From: an uncultured Lachnospiraceae bacterium
Lineage (GTDB): Bacteria > Bacillota > Clostridia > Lachnospirales > Lachnospiraceae
NCBI GenBank assembly: GCA_934351925.1
Contig: CAKRJT010000005.1
Location: forward strand, 1-64,000
Length of the DNA stretch: 64,000 bases
Reading direction: 5' to 3'
Positions 52,584 to 61,591 of the stretch are shown in pieces. The translations under genes and the position numbers were made by a program. The first letter of the stretch is position 1. Every line of letters starts with the position of its first letter. The notes beneath the pieces were generated by a model, which was not told the origin of the DNA, ran no database searches, and saw nothing but the letters and a program-made list of their open reading frames with translations.

Positions 52584-53844
52584 TATAGGACTTAAAATTC
52601 TCGCCCTTCTGATTGCCATTTTAGTGTGGTGGATTGTAATGAATATTGATGACCCGCTTGTAAAAAAGACGATATCGGGAATAGCGGTTGAACTTCGCAA
52701 TGACGACGACCTTACTGATAAAGGGTATATATATGAGGTGGATTCGGGCAGTGTCATCTCGATTACCGTGTGGGCACCTGAGAGTGTTGCAAAGGATTTA
52801 AAGGCATCTGACTTCATAGCTTACGCAGATCTGAGCCAGCTCAGTCCTCTTACCGATACGGCGAACATTACAATAGAATGTGTAAAGTCTGACGTGAAGA
52901 GTGACATAAAGGAGATTTCCTCAAAGGTTCAGGTGGTCAAGCTGAGCATCGACAATAAGGAGACAGCCGAGATACCTGTTACAGTGAATATCACCGGAAC
53001 CCCTGCCGAGAACTATGTGAGGGGTGATTATTCAATTTCACAGAATAAGATTGATATAACAGGTGCGGCAAGTGTCATAGAGAAGATTGTGCGGGCAGAG
53101 ATTAAGTATGATGTTTCTAATATGATGCAGTCGGTGAATGAGATGGTAGCACCGACATTTTACGATGAAGATGGTAATGTTGTGGACACGAGTACAATAC
53201 AGCTTAGCAGAAACAGCTTAAGGCTCAGCGTGGCAATCAATCCTACCAAGTGGGTCAGTGTCACCATCAACCCGACCGTCACAACGGCGGACGACTATAA
53301 GCTGATGGGCTATACACAGAGCTTTGATCAGGTGAAGATAGCGGGAACAAGTGAGAGCCTTGCGAATATAACTTCGATAGATCTGCCAAGCGATGCCATA
53401 GAGCTTGAGAATGTGAGTGAGAGCCAGGATTGTACGGTCAATCTCACCAATTATCTTAAGGCAAGCTATACCATAGTATCAGGAACCTCGGAGCTGGTGG
53501 TTCACATAGAGGTTGAACCGCTTTTGGTAGAGAGCTATACTATACGCAGAAACGGAATTATGATAAATAATCTCGGTGACGGGTTGGAGGCGCAGATAGA
53601 GGACAGCTCCATCAGTGTGAAGGTTAAGGCTGTAAAAGAGGTTCACGACAGCTTTAATCTGGATGTGCTGAATCCTAATATTGACTTGAAGGATTATGAG
53701 CCGGGTGAGTATGAGGTACCGGTGATAATGTCGGAGGATACGAATAACTATTCGCTTGTCGAGCAGGTGAGTGTCAAGGTTGTCATAACCGGAGACACAG
53801 AGGAGACGCAGACTGAGACAGAGAGTTCGACCAGGAAGCGCTAG
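52561..53844 (+). CDS. cdaR: CdaA regulator CdaR (YbbR domain protein)
   Basis: A 427-residue protein with one N-terminal span (about 9-27, GLKILALLIAILVWWIVMNI, the family hallmark) and four YbbR-like beta domains outside the membrane (starting near 35, 135, 225 and 320, each with a VSVTINP-like strand). CdaR binds CdaA and controls its activity. ATG 52561 has GGGGAGGAAAGT upstream and lies within the cdaA end. The Thr/Glu-rich tail (TEETQTETESSTRKR) ends the protein. Confidence 0.9.
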   Translation: MKKKIFNNIGLKILALLIAILVWWIVMNIDDPLVKKTISGIAVELRNDDDLTDKGYIYEVDSGSVISITVWAPESVAKDLKASDFIAYADLSQLSPLTDTANITIECVKSDVKSDIKEISSKVQVVKLSIDNKETAEIPVTVNITGTPAENYVRGDYSISQNKIDITGAASVIEKIVRAEIKYDVSNMMQSVNEMVAPTFYDEDGNVVDTSTIQLSRNSLRLSVAINPTKWVSVTINPTVTTADDYKLMGYTQSFDQVKIAGTSESLANITSIDLPSDAIELENVSESQDCTVNLTNYLKASYTIVSGTSELVVHIEVEPLLVESYTIRRNGIMINNLGDGLEAQIEDSSISVKVKAVKEVHDSFNLDVLNPNIDLKDYEPGEYEVPVIMSEDTNNYSLVEQVSVKVVITGDTEETQTETESSTRKR

Positions 53845-53917
53845 CCGGGCTTGCAGGATATTGTGTGCAATGGATATTATATGTAATTGGTATTGAATGT
53901 GATAGGTATTATATGTG

Positions 53918-54007
53918 ATGGACATTACATATGTAATGAATATTACTTATGTAATGAATATTACTTATGTAATGAATATTACCTATGTAATGAATATTAC
54001 ATATGTA
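53918..54007 (+). repeat. Five 18-bp tandem repeats before the glycosyltransferase gene
   Basis: Units at 53918, 53936, 53954, 53972 and 53990 follow ATGAATATTACTTATGTA with few changes; degenerate copies reach back to about 53870. Each junction holds an ATTAC(A/T)TATGTAAT palindrome. The 18-base length keeps frames: one frame gives repeated MNITYV from an ATG to TAG at 54008, another gives repeated CNEYYL running in frame into the glycosyltransferase. Confidence 0.9.
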
Positions 54008-54024
54008 TAGGGAAAGATTTGGAA

Positions 54025-54948
54025 ATGAAAGATCCGATTATAGATGTTATTATTCCGGTGTGCCGTCCGGATGAAAAGTATGCCGTGCTGCTTAGGATGC
54101 TTGAAAAACAGTCAGTTGGCGTTAGGCGGGTGTATGTTATAAACACCGAAGAAGGATATTATGAAAATGGGAAGTATACCTACAATGGAGATATGAATAT
54201 AAGGCATATCAGAGCTGATGAATTCGACCATGGACGCACCAGACATGAGGGGATAATGTCATCAGATGCCGATTATTGTCTGCTTATGACTCAGGACGCG
54301 GTGCCATATGATGAGTATCTTGTGGAGCGCCTGCTTTCCTGCTTTGATATACCGGATGTGGCAGTGGCTTATGCAAGACAGCTTCCCGCTGATGACTGCC
54401 GCATAATGGAAAGGCTCGCAAGAGCCTTCAACTATCCCGGCACGAGCTGCATAAAATATAAAAAGGATATAGAGCGGCTTGGTATAAAAGCTTTTTTCTG
54501 TTCGGACGTATGTGCCATGTATGACAGAAAGAAGTATATTGAGCAGGGCGGTTTCATACGCAGAACCATTTTTAACGAAGATATGATTATGGCATACCGG
54601 TTTCTGATGGCGGGATATGGGGTATACTATAAGGCGGATGCGTGTGTGATACATTCGCACAATTACACCAATATGCAGCAGTTTCACAGGAATTTCGATC
54701 TGGGTGTGTCGCAGGCTGACAATCAGGAGGTCTTTGGAAACATATCGTCCGAGAGCGAGGGGCTTTCCTATGTAAAGCGTATGACCTGTCTGCTTGCAAA
54801 GGAGCATGCGGTATATTATATACCATATTTTTATGTAAACAGTGCGTTCAGGCTTGCAGGCTACAAGCTGGGAAAGGCATACAAAAGACTGCCACGGAGA
54901 CTTGTGATGGCATGCACGATGAATAAGAACTATTGGAGGCAGCTTTGA
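54025..54948 (+). CDS. Family 2 glycosyltransferase, rhamnosyltransferase-like
   Basis: A 307-residue cytoplasmic GT-A enzyme. It begins DVIIPVCRPDEKYAVLLRMLEKQ, has the nucleotide-side HGRTRHEGIMSSDADYCLLMTQDAVP in place of the usual DxD line, and FFCSDVCAMYDRKKYIEQGGF with FNEDMIMAYRFLMAGY. This matches rhamnosyltransferases of the RfbF type. ATG 54025 (GGGAAAG upstream) is preferred over starts in the tandem repeat, which would add a low-complexity CNEYYL tail. The stop overlaps the next start (TTGA). The presence of rfbD in the locus supports rhamnose as donor sugar. Confidence 0.85.
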   Translation: MKDPIIDVIIPVCRPDEKYAVLLRMLEKQSVGVRRVYVINTEEGYYENGKYTYNGDMNIRHIRADEFDHGRTRHEGIMSSDADYCLLMTQDAVPYDEYLVERLLSCFDIPDVAVAYARQLPADDCRIMERLARAFNYPGTSCIKYKKDIERLGIKAFFCSDVCAMYDRKKYIEQGGFIRRTIFNEDMIMAYRFLMAGYGVYYKADACVIHSHNYTNMQQFHRNFDLGVSQADNQEVFGNISSESEGLSYVKRMTCLLAKEHAVYYIPYFYVNSAFRLAGYKLGKAYKRLPRRLVMACTMNKNYWRQL

Positions 54949-56327
54949 TTAAGAGCAATCAGAAATATTTTAATAGATTACATGTGATTTTGGATGCGTT
55001 TATCATAGCTGTATCATATGGTCTGGCATGGATGATAAAGTTCTATGACGATGGCGTGACTATGATGAACGGTATGTACATTGTCGGTCTTATATGTACA
55101 ATACCGATGTATCTGATATTATATTTTTTCTTTAATGTATACAGCCCTAAGAGGGTTCAGACCATAAAGGAAGAGACAGGGAATATAATTAAGTCCAATA
55201 CGGCAGGGCTTGTTATATTCATACTGGCACTGTATATGCTGCATCAGCCTCATTTTTCGAGACAGATGATGTTCATATTCTATGTTATAAATAATGCAGC
55301 GGAGATTATATTCAGAAATCTTATAAGAAGGATTTTGAGAAATATAAGAAACAGGGGTTTTAATCAGAAACATATTCTGCTTGTAGGCTACAGCCGTGCA
55401 GCCGAGGGCTATATCGACAGGATTAAATTAAATCCTCAGTGGGGATATCACATAATGGGAATTCTCGATGACAATGTGGAGGCAGGGACGAAGTACCGCG
55501 GTGAGCAGGTTATCGGAAAGATTTCCATGCTCGAGAGTATCCTTGTCGAAAATGAGCTTGATGAGATTGCCATAACGCTCGGAATAGCGGAGTATGTCAA
55601 GCTCGAGTCGATTGTGACGACCTGTGAGAAGTCAGGTGTGCACACGAAATTCATTCCGGATTATAACAACGTCATTCCCACAAGACCTTACACGGAGGAT
55701 TTGCTGGGACTGCCTGTGATTAATATAAGACATGTACCGCTTAACGGCAGCTTTAACAGATTTATAAAGAGGCTTACCGACATAGTGGGTTCATTCCTGC
55801 TGATAGTCTTATTCTCACCATTGATGCTTGTGGTTGCTCTTGCAGTGAGGTTCTCCTCAAAGGGACCGGTGATATACAAGCAGGTGAGGGTGGGGCTTCA
55901 CAACAGGAATTTTGTCATGTATAAGTTCCGCTCAATGAAAATCGACAGATGCGATGAGTTGCATTTTACGACGCAGAATGATGACAGAACGACGAGAATT
56001 GGAAGATTTATCAGAAAGTTCAGCCTTGATGAACTGCCGCAGCTATTCAATGTGTTCAAGGGTGACATGAGCCTTGTGGGTCCGAGACCGGAGCGCCCGG
56101 AGTTCGTTGAGAAATTCAGGGAGCAGATACCAAGATACATGATAAAGCATCAGGTGCGTCCGGGAATGACAGGCTGGGCTCAGATTAACGGTTACAGAGG
56201 AAACACTTCGATTGAGAAGAGAATAGAGTATGATTTGTATTATATTGAGAACTGGACGCTTGGATTTGACATTCTGATATTGTTCCAGACACTTTTTAAA
56301 GGGTTTGTCAATAAGAATGCGTATTAG
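54945..56327 (+). CDS. Polyprenyl glycosylphosphotransferase (WcaJ-like initiating enzyme)
   Basis: A 461-residue membrane protein. Four spans fill about 15-130, followed by a CoA-binding-like domain (about 140-260, ILLVGYSRAAEGYIDRI) and a bacterial sugar transferase domain (about 270-461) with KRLTDIVGSFLLIVLFSPLML, VMYKFRSMKID, FIRKFSLDELPQLFNV and GPRPERPEFVEKF. It loads the first sugar phosphate onto undecaprenyl phosphate at the membrane. The start is TTG 54945, because GGAGG lies five bases upstream and it overlaps the previous stop (TTGA); a TTG at 54933 is also in frame but has no site. Confidence 0.9.
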   Translation: MIKSNQKYFNRLHVILDAFIIAVSYGLAWMIKFYDDGVTMMNGMYIVGLICTIPMYLILYFFFNVYSPKRVQTIKEETGNIIKSNTAGLVIFILALYMLHQPHFSRQMMFIFYVINNAAEIIFRNLIRRILRNIRNRGFNQKHILLVGYSRAAEGYIDRIKLNPQWGYHIMGILDDNVEAGTKYRGEQVIGKISMLESILVENELDEIAITLGIAEYVKLESIVTTCEKSGVHTKFIPDYNNVIPTRPYTEDLLGLPVINIRHVPLNGSFNRFIKRLTDIVGSFLLIVLFSPLMLVVALAVRFSSKGPVIYKQVRVGLHNRNFVMYKFRSMKIDRCDELHFTTQNDDRTTRIGRFIRKFSLDELPQLFNVFKGDMSLVGPRPERPEFVEKFREQIPRYMIKHQVRPGMTGWAQINGYRGNTSIEKRIEYDLYYIENWTLGFDILILFQTLFKGFVNKNAY

Positions 56328-56367
56328 TGTCATGCGTAGTATTTAGAAGGAATAGAGGCTCTGGGAT

Positions 56368-57486
56368 ATGGCTATGAAGAAAAAAAAGAGAAAAATGAAG
56401 GTATGGCAGAAGGCACTATTATTTTTTGCTGAGATAGTTGTGCTGTTTGTTGTTATTGTGGCATGGTATATTGTGGATAAGTTTGGAAAACTGGAGGTTC
56501 ACGAGATTGACAGGAAGGCGATAGAAATTAACATTGCATCGGAGGTCAAGGAAAATGAAGCACTCAAGGGGTATACGAACTATCTGCTGCTCGGAACCGA
56601 TGCGAGAGATAATTCTCTTGAGGCGATGAACAAGATGGGCGAGGGAAACACGGATGCCATCATAATCGCGAGTCTCAACAATGATACCAAGGAGGTTAAG
56701 CTGGTATCGGTATACAGGGATACATTGCTTATGGTTCCGGCATCGGGTTCTTTCAATGATACCTACAGGAAGGCTACGGAGGCATTTTTCTATTCAGGAG
56801 TTGAGGCGACAATCAATATGATTAACTTGAATCTTGACCTCAATATAACTGACTATGTTATGGTTAATTTCGAGGCGCTTATAAGGATTGTCGATGCTAT
56901 GGGCGGAGTTGATCTTGAGATTACCGATGATGAGCTTTACTGGCTCAATGAATATCTGAGAGATACCGGACTTAACACGGGAAGAACCTATGAGAATGTG
57001 CCTAATTCCGGAATGGTGCATCTTGACGGAATACAGGCGACAGCATATTGCCGTATAAGATATGCTGACGGAACACTTGATTACGGACGTGCGGAGAGAC
57101 AGCGTAAGATTATCAGTCTTATATTTGAGAAGGCTAAGAAGATGAATCTGAATCAGCTCAACAATGCCATAAACGGTGTGCTTGACAATGTTGTGACGAG
57201 CGTGCCGGCGGCAGATATACTCGGCATGGTGCCGAGCGTGTTCGATTTTTCACTTGTGGACCAGACGGGTTTCCCGTTTGAGAAGTTTGGCTCCATGAAA
57301 AAAGTACCTGAACTTGACATTGCAGACCCGGTATTTGCCATGACGCTCGAGTCTAACGTGAGCGAGCTGCACAAATACCTGTTTGGAGTTGACAACTATG
57401 AGCCGACATCAAGAATAAAGGATATAAGCGCTTATCTTCAGGCGCTGTACGATAAAAACTATTATCCTGACAATATTTATCAATAA
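56368..57486 (+). CDS. LCP family (LytR-CpsA-Psr) cell-wall glycopolymer ligase
   Basis: A 372-residue protein with a very basic cytoplasmic start (KKKKRKMKVWQK), one span (about 15-40) and an external LCP domain: NYLLLGTDARD, GNTDAIIIASLNNDTKEVKLVSVYRDTLL, NFEALIRIVDAMGGVDLEI and YCRIRYADGTLDYGRAERQRKII, with the conserved Arg and Asp set. LCP enzymes move undecaprenyl-linked polymers onto peptidoglycan. Its place in this locus suggests the product is wall-attached. The TAA overlaps the next ATG (TAATG). Confidence 0.92.
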   Translation: MAMKKKKRKMKVWQKALLFFAEIVVLFVVIVAWYIVDKFGKLEVHEIDRKAIEINIASEVKENEALKGYTNYLLLGTDARDNSLEAMNKMGEGNTDAIIIASLNNDTKEVKLVSVYRDTLLMVPASGSFNDTYRKATEAFFYSGVEATINMINLNLDLNITDYVMVNFEALIRIVDAMGGVDLEITDDELYWLNEYLRDTGLNTGRTYENVPNSGMVHLDGIQATAYCRIRYADGTLDYGRAERQRKIISLIFEKAKKMNLNQLNNAINGVLDNVVTSVPAADILGMVPSVFDFSLVDQTGFPFEKFGSMKKVPELDIADPVFAMTLESNVSELHKYLFGVDNYEPTSRIKDISAYLQALYDKNYYPDNIYQ

Positions 57487-59510
57487 TGGGGAATGGCATG
57501 AAGGAAAGAAAATTGGACTCCTCGAAAAACAGAGGCATGAAAAAATATATTGCAGGCATAGCGATTGTCATTGCGGTCAGTTTGATTCTGGCGTTTGCTG
57601 TGGAATTGTTCTCAAATATGAAGCTTTTGACGCTCGATTCAAAGCAGAAGGGTGTAAGGGAAGAACCTTTTTCTGAGACGGTATTTGACACGGCTGAGGT
57701 GGTTGAGGGTGACCCGGAGAATGGGCTTGAGTACAGGCCGCACCCGGAGTATGAGCAGTATCAGGGAAAGCGATGCTACTATATTGAGCCGGACAGCTAT
57801 GTGAATAAGCTTGTGCTTGATTACGAGAATGTATCGGCGGCGTATTTTGATATACTGGTTCTGTATGAGAACAGATTCGGATATCTTGAGAGTTGGACGA
57901 CGAAGGATGACAATCCGATGTACATTTCACATTCAACGGTCAGAATTGACAAGAATGTGAAGGGCATGTGGATAATACCGATGGATAACAATACACCTCA
58001 GTACGACAATGAGGTCACGCTCACGGGGGTGAGCATAAGAAATGCCGCAGTGTTCAACCATTTCAGGTTTCTTTTCATATTCCTTATGGCACTTGCGGCA
58101 GGTCTTATAATTGTGCTGAGAAATCAGCTTGCAAAGCAGGTAGAGTATGGATTTTTGATTGTCGGATTGTGTTCGGGAATTATATTCACTCTCGCCATGC
58201 CGCTCTCGCGTGTGGGCTGGGACGAGGAAACACATCTTAGAAGTGTCTACTGGCTTGACATAACCGGAAGCTATGAATACAACTGTTTCCTTCACAATTA
58301 TATTGACGGCGGCGCGGAGAACCTGCCTTTTGAGTACAGCACGACCTACGAGGAGTATATGCATGTGTTTGACAGGGTAAATGAGCTCTCCACTCCGAGT
58401 GAGTCGGATCCTGCGACTTCACATCGCTGGGGGACGAGCGGTTTTGCCACATTCTCGTATTTCTTTATGGCGGTGACTTGCAATATATGCAAGCTTTTTG
58501 GTGTGCCGTTTGCGTACACCTACATTCTTCTTAGAATGACCAATATGCTCATGTATGTCATTGTCGTGTTCCTCGCGGTGCGTAAGCTGCCTAAGGGCAA
58601 GCTTATCATGAGCGCCATAGCGCTCATGCCGACGCCGATGTATCTCGCATCGACGATATCGTATGACACGGTTGTTACGGGATTTCTTTTCCTCGGAATG
58701 GCATATCTGTTCTATCTGATGTTCACGGATAAGAAGCTTACCTGGTGGGAGTATCTCGTGTTCATCGGTGGCATGGCTTACGGTTCATCGAGAAAATCGA
58801 TATACATTCCGCTTATACTGCTGGGCGTATTCCTGCCGCATAGGATATTTAAGGACAAAAAGCAGGAGAGGATAATGAAAACGGGAGTGGTGATTGTCCT
58901 TCTCGTTATTCTGAGCACCTTTGTACTTCCGGCAATTTTCAGCCCTTCGGCTGAGGGAGATCTGCGCGGAGGCACCACAAGCCACGCGGGACAGATGAGC
59001 GCGGTATTTTCCAATCCGGCCGGCTATGCGGCACTTCTGCTGTCGACTATGTGGCAGCATCTGTGGGATTTCGGAATAGGGACACCGGCGCTCGATTTCA
59101 TGGCGTATTTAGGTGCAGGCAGCCTCACCTATGTGATAGTTATATATTTGGTGACGATAACTATTACATCCGAGAACACGGTATATGTAAAAAACAATAA
59201 GAACAGATGGGCAGCAGAAGGGATGCCGCTATGGCTCAAAGCATTGATATATTTTCTGGTGTTCGGCGTCATGTGTCTTATCTGGACCTCGATGTATATA
59301 AGTTACACTGAGGTGGGAAAGACCGCGATGGCGGGAGTTCAGGGAAGATATTATATACCACTGCTGTTCCCTGTGCTGTTTACCCTGAGCTTTAACAAGG
59401 TGAACACTAACCGGGATAAGGTGCGTTACAATATGGTCTGTATGCTGATTTCGACATTTATCATTTTCTACAGTATATGGGAGATACTCATAAGACAGTG
59501 CAGTCTCTAA
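57486..59510 (+). CDS. DUF2142 polytopic membrane protein
   Basis: A 674-residue membrane protein. After an N-terminal span (about 20-40) comes an external region of about 140 residues, then about ten or more spans. The DUF2142 signs are MPLSRVGWDEETHLRSVYWLDI near 240 and PTPMYLASTISYDTVVTGFLFLGMAYLFY. The family sits in polysaccharide loci, has a GT-C-like build and may be a membrane glycosyltransferase. ATG 57486 overlaps the LCP stop (TAATG); ATG 57498, with GGGGAATGGC before it, is an alternative. Confidence 0.82.
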   Translation: MGNGMKERKLDSSKNRGMKKYIAGIAIVIAVSLILAFAVELFSNMKLLTLDSKQKGVREEPFSETVFDTAEVVEGDPENGLEYRPHPEYEQYQGKRCYYIEPDSYVNKLVLDYENVSAAYFDILVLYENRFGYLESWTTKDDNPMYISHSTVRIDKNVKGMWIIPMDNNTPQYDNEVTLTGVSIRNAAVFNHFRFLFIFLMALAAGLIIVLRNQLAKQVEYGFLIVGLCSGIIFTLAMPLSRVGWDEETHLRSVYWLDITGSYEYNCFLHNYIDGGAENLPFEYSTTYEEYMHVFDRVNELSTPSESDPATSHRWGTSGFATFSYFFMAVTCNICKLFGVPFAYTYILLRMTNMLMYVIVVFLAVRKLPKGKLIMSAIALMPTPMYLASTISYDTVVTGFLFLGMAYLFYLMFTDKKLTWWEYLVFIGGMAYGSSRKSIYIPLILLGVFLPHRIFKDKKQERIMKTGVVIVLLVILSTFVLPAIFSPSAEGDLRGGTTSHAGQMSAVFSNPAGYAALLLSTMWQHLWDFGIGTPALDFMAYLGAGSLTYVIVIYLVTITITSENTVYVKNNKNRWAAEGMPLWLKALIYFLVFGVMCLIWTSMYISYTEVGKTAMAGVQGRYYIPLLFPVLFTLSFNKVNTNRDKVRYNMVCMLISTFIIFYSIWEILIRQCSL

Positions 59511-59602
59511 AGCGTATGTGGTATGCCATGGGGAAGGTGATTTTGCAGGGGCTTTTTGGGAGACGGTCATATTATTGCAAATAATTGTGAAGGAGATAAA
59601 CG

Positions 59603-60466
59603 ATGAAAAAGTTAATTATTACCGGCTGTAACGGACAGCTTGGAAGAGCGATGAATAAGGTGTTAGAGGGAAACAGTGAGTATGAGCTTGTGAACACGGA
59701 TGTGGCAGAGCTTGATATCACGGACATAGCTGCGGTTCTCGCATTTGTGGAGAAGGTACAGCCGTATGCTATTGTGAACTGTGCAGCCTACACGGCAGTC
59801 GATGCCTGTGAGGTGAATCAGGAGCTTGCATACAAGATTAATGCAATCGGACCAAGAAACCTTGCCATCGCGGCTGAGAAGTTCGATGCGAAGCTTATCC
59901 ATGTATCTACCGATTATGTATTCGGCGGTGACGGGACAAGACCGTACACGGAGTTTGACACGGTCGGGCCTAAGAGCATGTACGGCTTTACGAAGCTTGC
60001 CGGAGAGAATTTTGTGAAGAGCTTTTCAAGACATTATTTCATAGTCAGAACGGCATGGCTGTATGGCGACGGAAAGAACTTTCTAAAGACGATGCTGAGA
60101 CTTTCAGAGAACCATGATGAGATTACGGTCGTCGATGACCAGATAGGCTCGCCAACGAGTGCGATGGAGCTTGCGAGAGCAATAAGCAGTCTTATACCGA
60201 CCGAAAGCTACGGAGTTTACCACGGAACCTGTGAGAACTACTGCTCATGGGCTGATTTTACCGAGGCGATATTTAAAAAGACCGGAAAGAACACGAAGGT
60301 GGTTCATGTCAGCACGGCAGAGTACAAGGCTGCTCATCCGGAGTCAGCGGACAGACCTGCATACTCGGTTCTTGATAATTATATGTTCCGTCTCACCGGC
60401 GGATATACCTTCGCGGACTGGGAGAGCGCCCTCGACGAGTATCTTAAAGAAAACGGGCTTGCATAA
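59603..60466 (+). CDS. rfbD: dTDP-4-dehydrorhamnose reductase
   Basis: A 287-residue short-chain reductase that makes dTDP-L-rhamnose in the last step of that pathway. Signs are the Rossmann loop ITGCNGQLGRA, VNCAAYTAVDACE, HVSTDYVFGGDGTRPYTE, the catalytic YGFTK pair (Tyr127, Lys131), and AWLYGDGKNFLKTM. GAAGGAGATAAACG precedes the ATG. rfbA, rfbB and rfbC are not intact in this window; a broken rfbB lies 100 bases downstream, so the other steps must be encoded elsewhere. Confidence 0.93.
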   Translation: MKKLIITGCNGQLGRAMNKVLEGNSEYELVNTDVAELDITDIAAVLAFVEKVQPYAIVNCAAYTAVDACEVNQELAYKINAIGPRNLAIAAEKFDAKLIHVSTDYVFGGDGTRPYTEFDTVGPKSMYGFTKLAGENFVKSFSRHYFIVRTAWLYGDGKNFLKTMLRLSENHDEITVVDDQIGSPTSAMELARAISSLIPTESYGVYHGTCENYCSWADFTEAIFKKTGKNTKVVHVSTAEYKAAHPESADRPAYSVLDNYMFRLTGGYTFADWESALDEYLKENGLA

Positions 60467-60565
60467 AGGTGCGAATATACCTGAACTAACAGGTTGAATT
60501 ATAAAATGACTTATGGTAACATACAATAGCTTATGCGGCTTTTTTTGGAAGGAAAATTATCGAAA

Positions 60566-60710
60566 ATGAGAACTTATCTTGCGACGGGAGGAGCCGGATT
60601 TCGCGCCATCAATGTGGACGTGCTCACATACGCGGGAAACCTTGAGAACCTCAAGGATATCGCTGACAAGCGGCGACTACCGGAAGTATTACGCCGAGAT
60701 GTATAAATAA
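60566..60710 (+). pseudogene. rfbB: Deleted rfbB (dTDP-glucose 4,6-dehydratase) remnant
   Basis: Three pieces of an RfbB protein are joined. ATG 60566 opens MRTYLATGGAGF; then after a missing stretch comes INVDVLTYAGNLENLKDIAD (about 60609-60668); then, in another frame, DYRKYYAEMYK ending at TAA 60708-60710, which is the normal RfbB C-terminus. About 50 bases and then roughly 850 bases of a gene of about 1020 bases are gone. The ribosome site GGAAGGA upstream is intact. The order rfbD-rfbB suggests the locus once carried more of the rhamnose pathway. Confidence 0.8.
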
Positions 60711-60743
60711 GTAAAATAACAGGTTGCGGAAAGGATTAATGCA

Positions 60744-61523
60744 ATGAACCGGTCAGTCAGAGCTAATTTCAGAAAATTTAAGCCGCTTTTGTTCGAGCTT
60801 ATGTCGCGTGACATCAAAAATAAATATCGTCGTTCTGTATTGGGAGTATTGTGGACTCTTTTGAACCCATTGTTTATGATGATAATTCTCTCTGCAGTTT
60901 TCTCACATCTTTTTGGCTTTGCCGTGGAGAATTATCCTATATATATACTGTGCGGGCAGGTGCTCTACAACTTCTTTTCAGAGTCCACCCAGTCAGCAAT
61001 GAACTCCATAATCAACAGTGCGGCGCTCATTAAGAAGGTGTATGTACCTAAGTATATATTTGTGCTTTCGAGAATATTATCGTGCTCAATCAATATATTT
61101 GCATCGTATGCGGCACTTCTCATTGTGATGGTCGTACTCAGGACTCCGCTCCACTATACCATGTTTCTGTCGGTAATACCTATAGCGATAATGATTATAT
61201 TCTCGATGGGTGTCGGCTTCATATTGGCGGCGTTGTCTGTGAAGTACAGGGACATAGTCCATTTGTATTCGGTATTTTTGACGGGTTTCATATATCTTGC
61301 GCCTATAATGTACCCGCTTGATATTCTCGGGAATGTGCTTCTCAGTATAGTGAAGCTGAATCCGGTGACTAACATATTGGTGATGTTCAGGGGATTTATG
61401 ATGTACAACTCAATTCCAGATGTCTACACAGTGGTTATGTCCGTTGTGCCGAGTGTGATTGTTTTTGTGTTCGGATTATGGGTGTTTTATAAGAAACAGG
61501 ATGAATTTATATTATACTTATAG
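60744..61523 (+). CDS. ABC-2 type polysaccharide export permease
   Basis: A 259-residue membrane protein with six spans. Its start LLFELMSRDIKNKYRRSVLGVLWTLLNPLFMMII is the signature of ABC-2 permeases for O-antigen, teichoic acid and capsule export (Wzm/TagG type). Later SVKYRDIVHLYSVFLTGFIYLAPIMYPLDIL also fits. It pairs with the ATPase gene 68 bases downstream. AAAGGATTAATGCA lies before the ATG. Confidence 0.92.
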   Translation: MNRSVRANFRKFKPLLFELMSRDIKNKYRRSVLGVLWTLLNPLFMMIILSAVFSHLFGFAVENYPIYILCGQVLYNFFSESTQSAMNSIINSAALIKKVYVPKYIFVLSRILSCSINIFASYAALLIVMVVLRTPLHYTMFLSVIPIAIMIIFSMGVGFILAALSVKYRDIVHLYSVFLTGFIYLAPIMYPLDILGNVLLSIVKLNPVTNILVMFRGFMMYNSIPDVYTVVMSVVPSVIVFVFGLWVFYKKQDEFILYL

Positions 61524-61591
61524 TGCTTATATAATTATTTATAACGACTGTAAGTATTGGCTGCTGCCTTAGCAAAGTAGGGAATGAAAAG

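Noticed and set aside
53887..54024. N-terminal extension of the rhamnosyltransferase through the tandem repeat
   Set aside because: It would add a CNEYYL low-complexity tail before a normal GT2 start; ATG 54025 has its own ribosome-like site. The longer form is not excluded.
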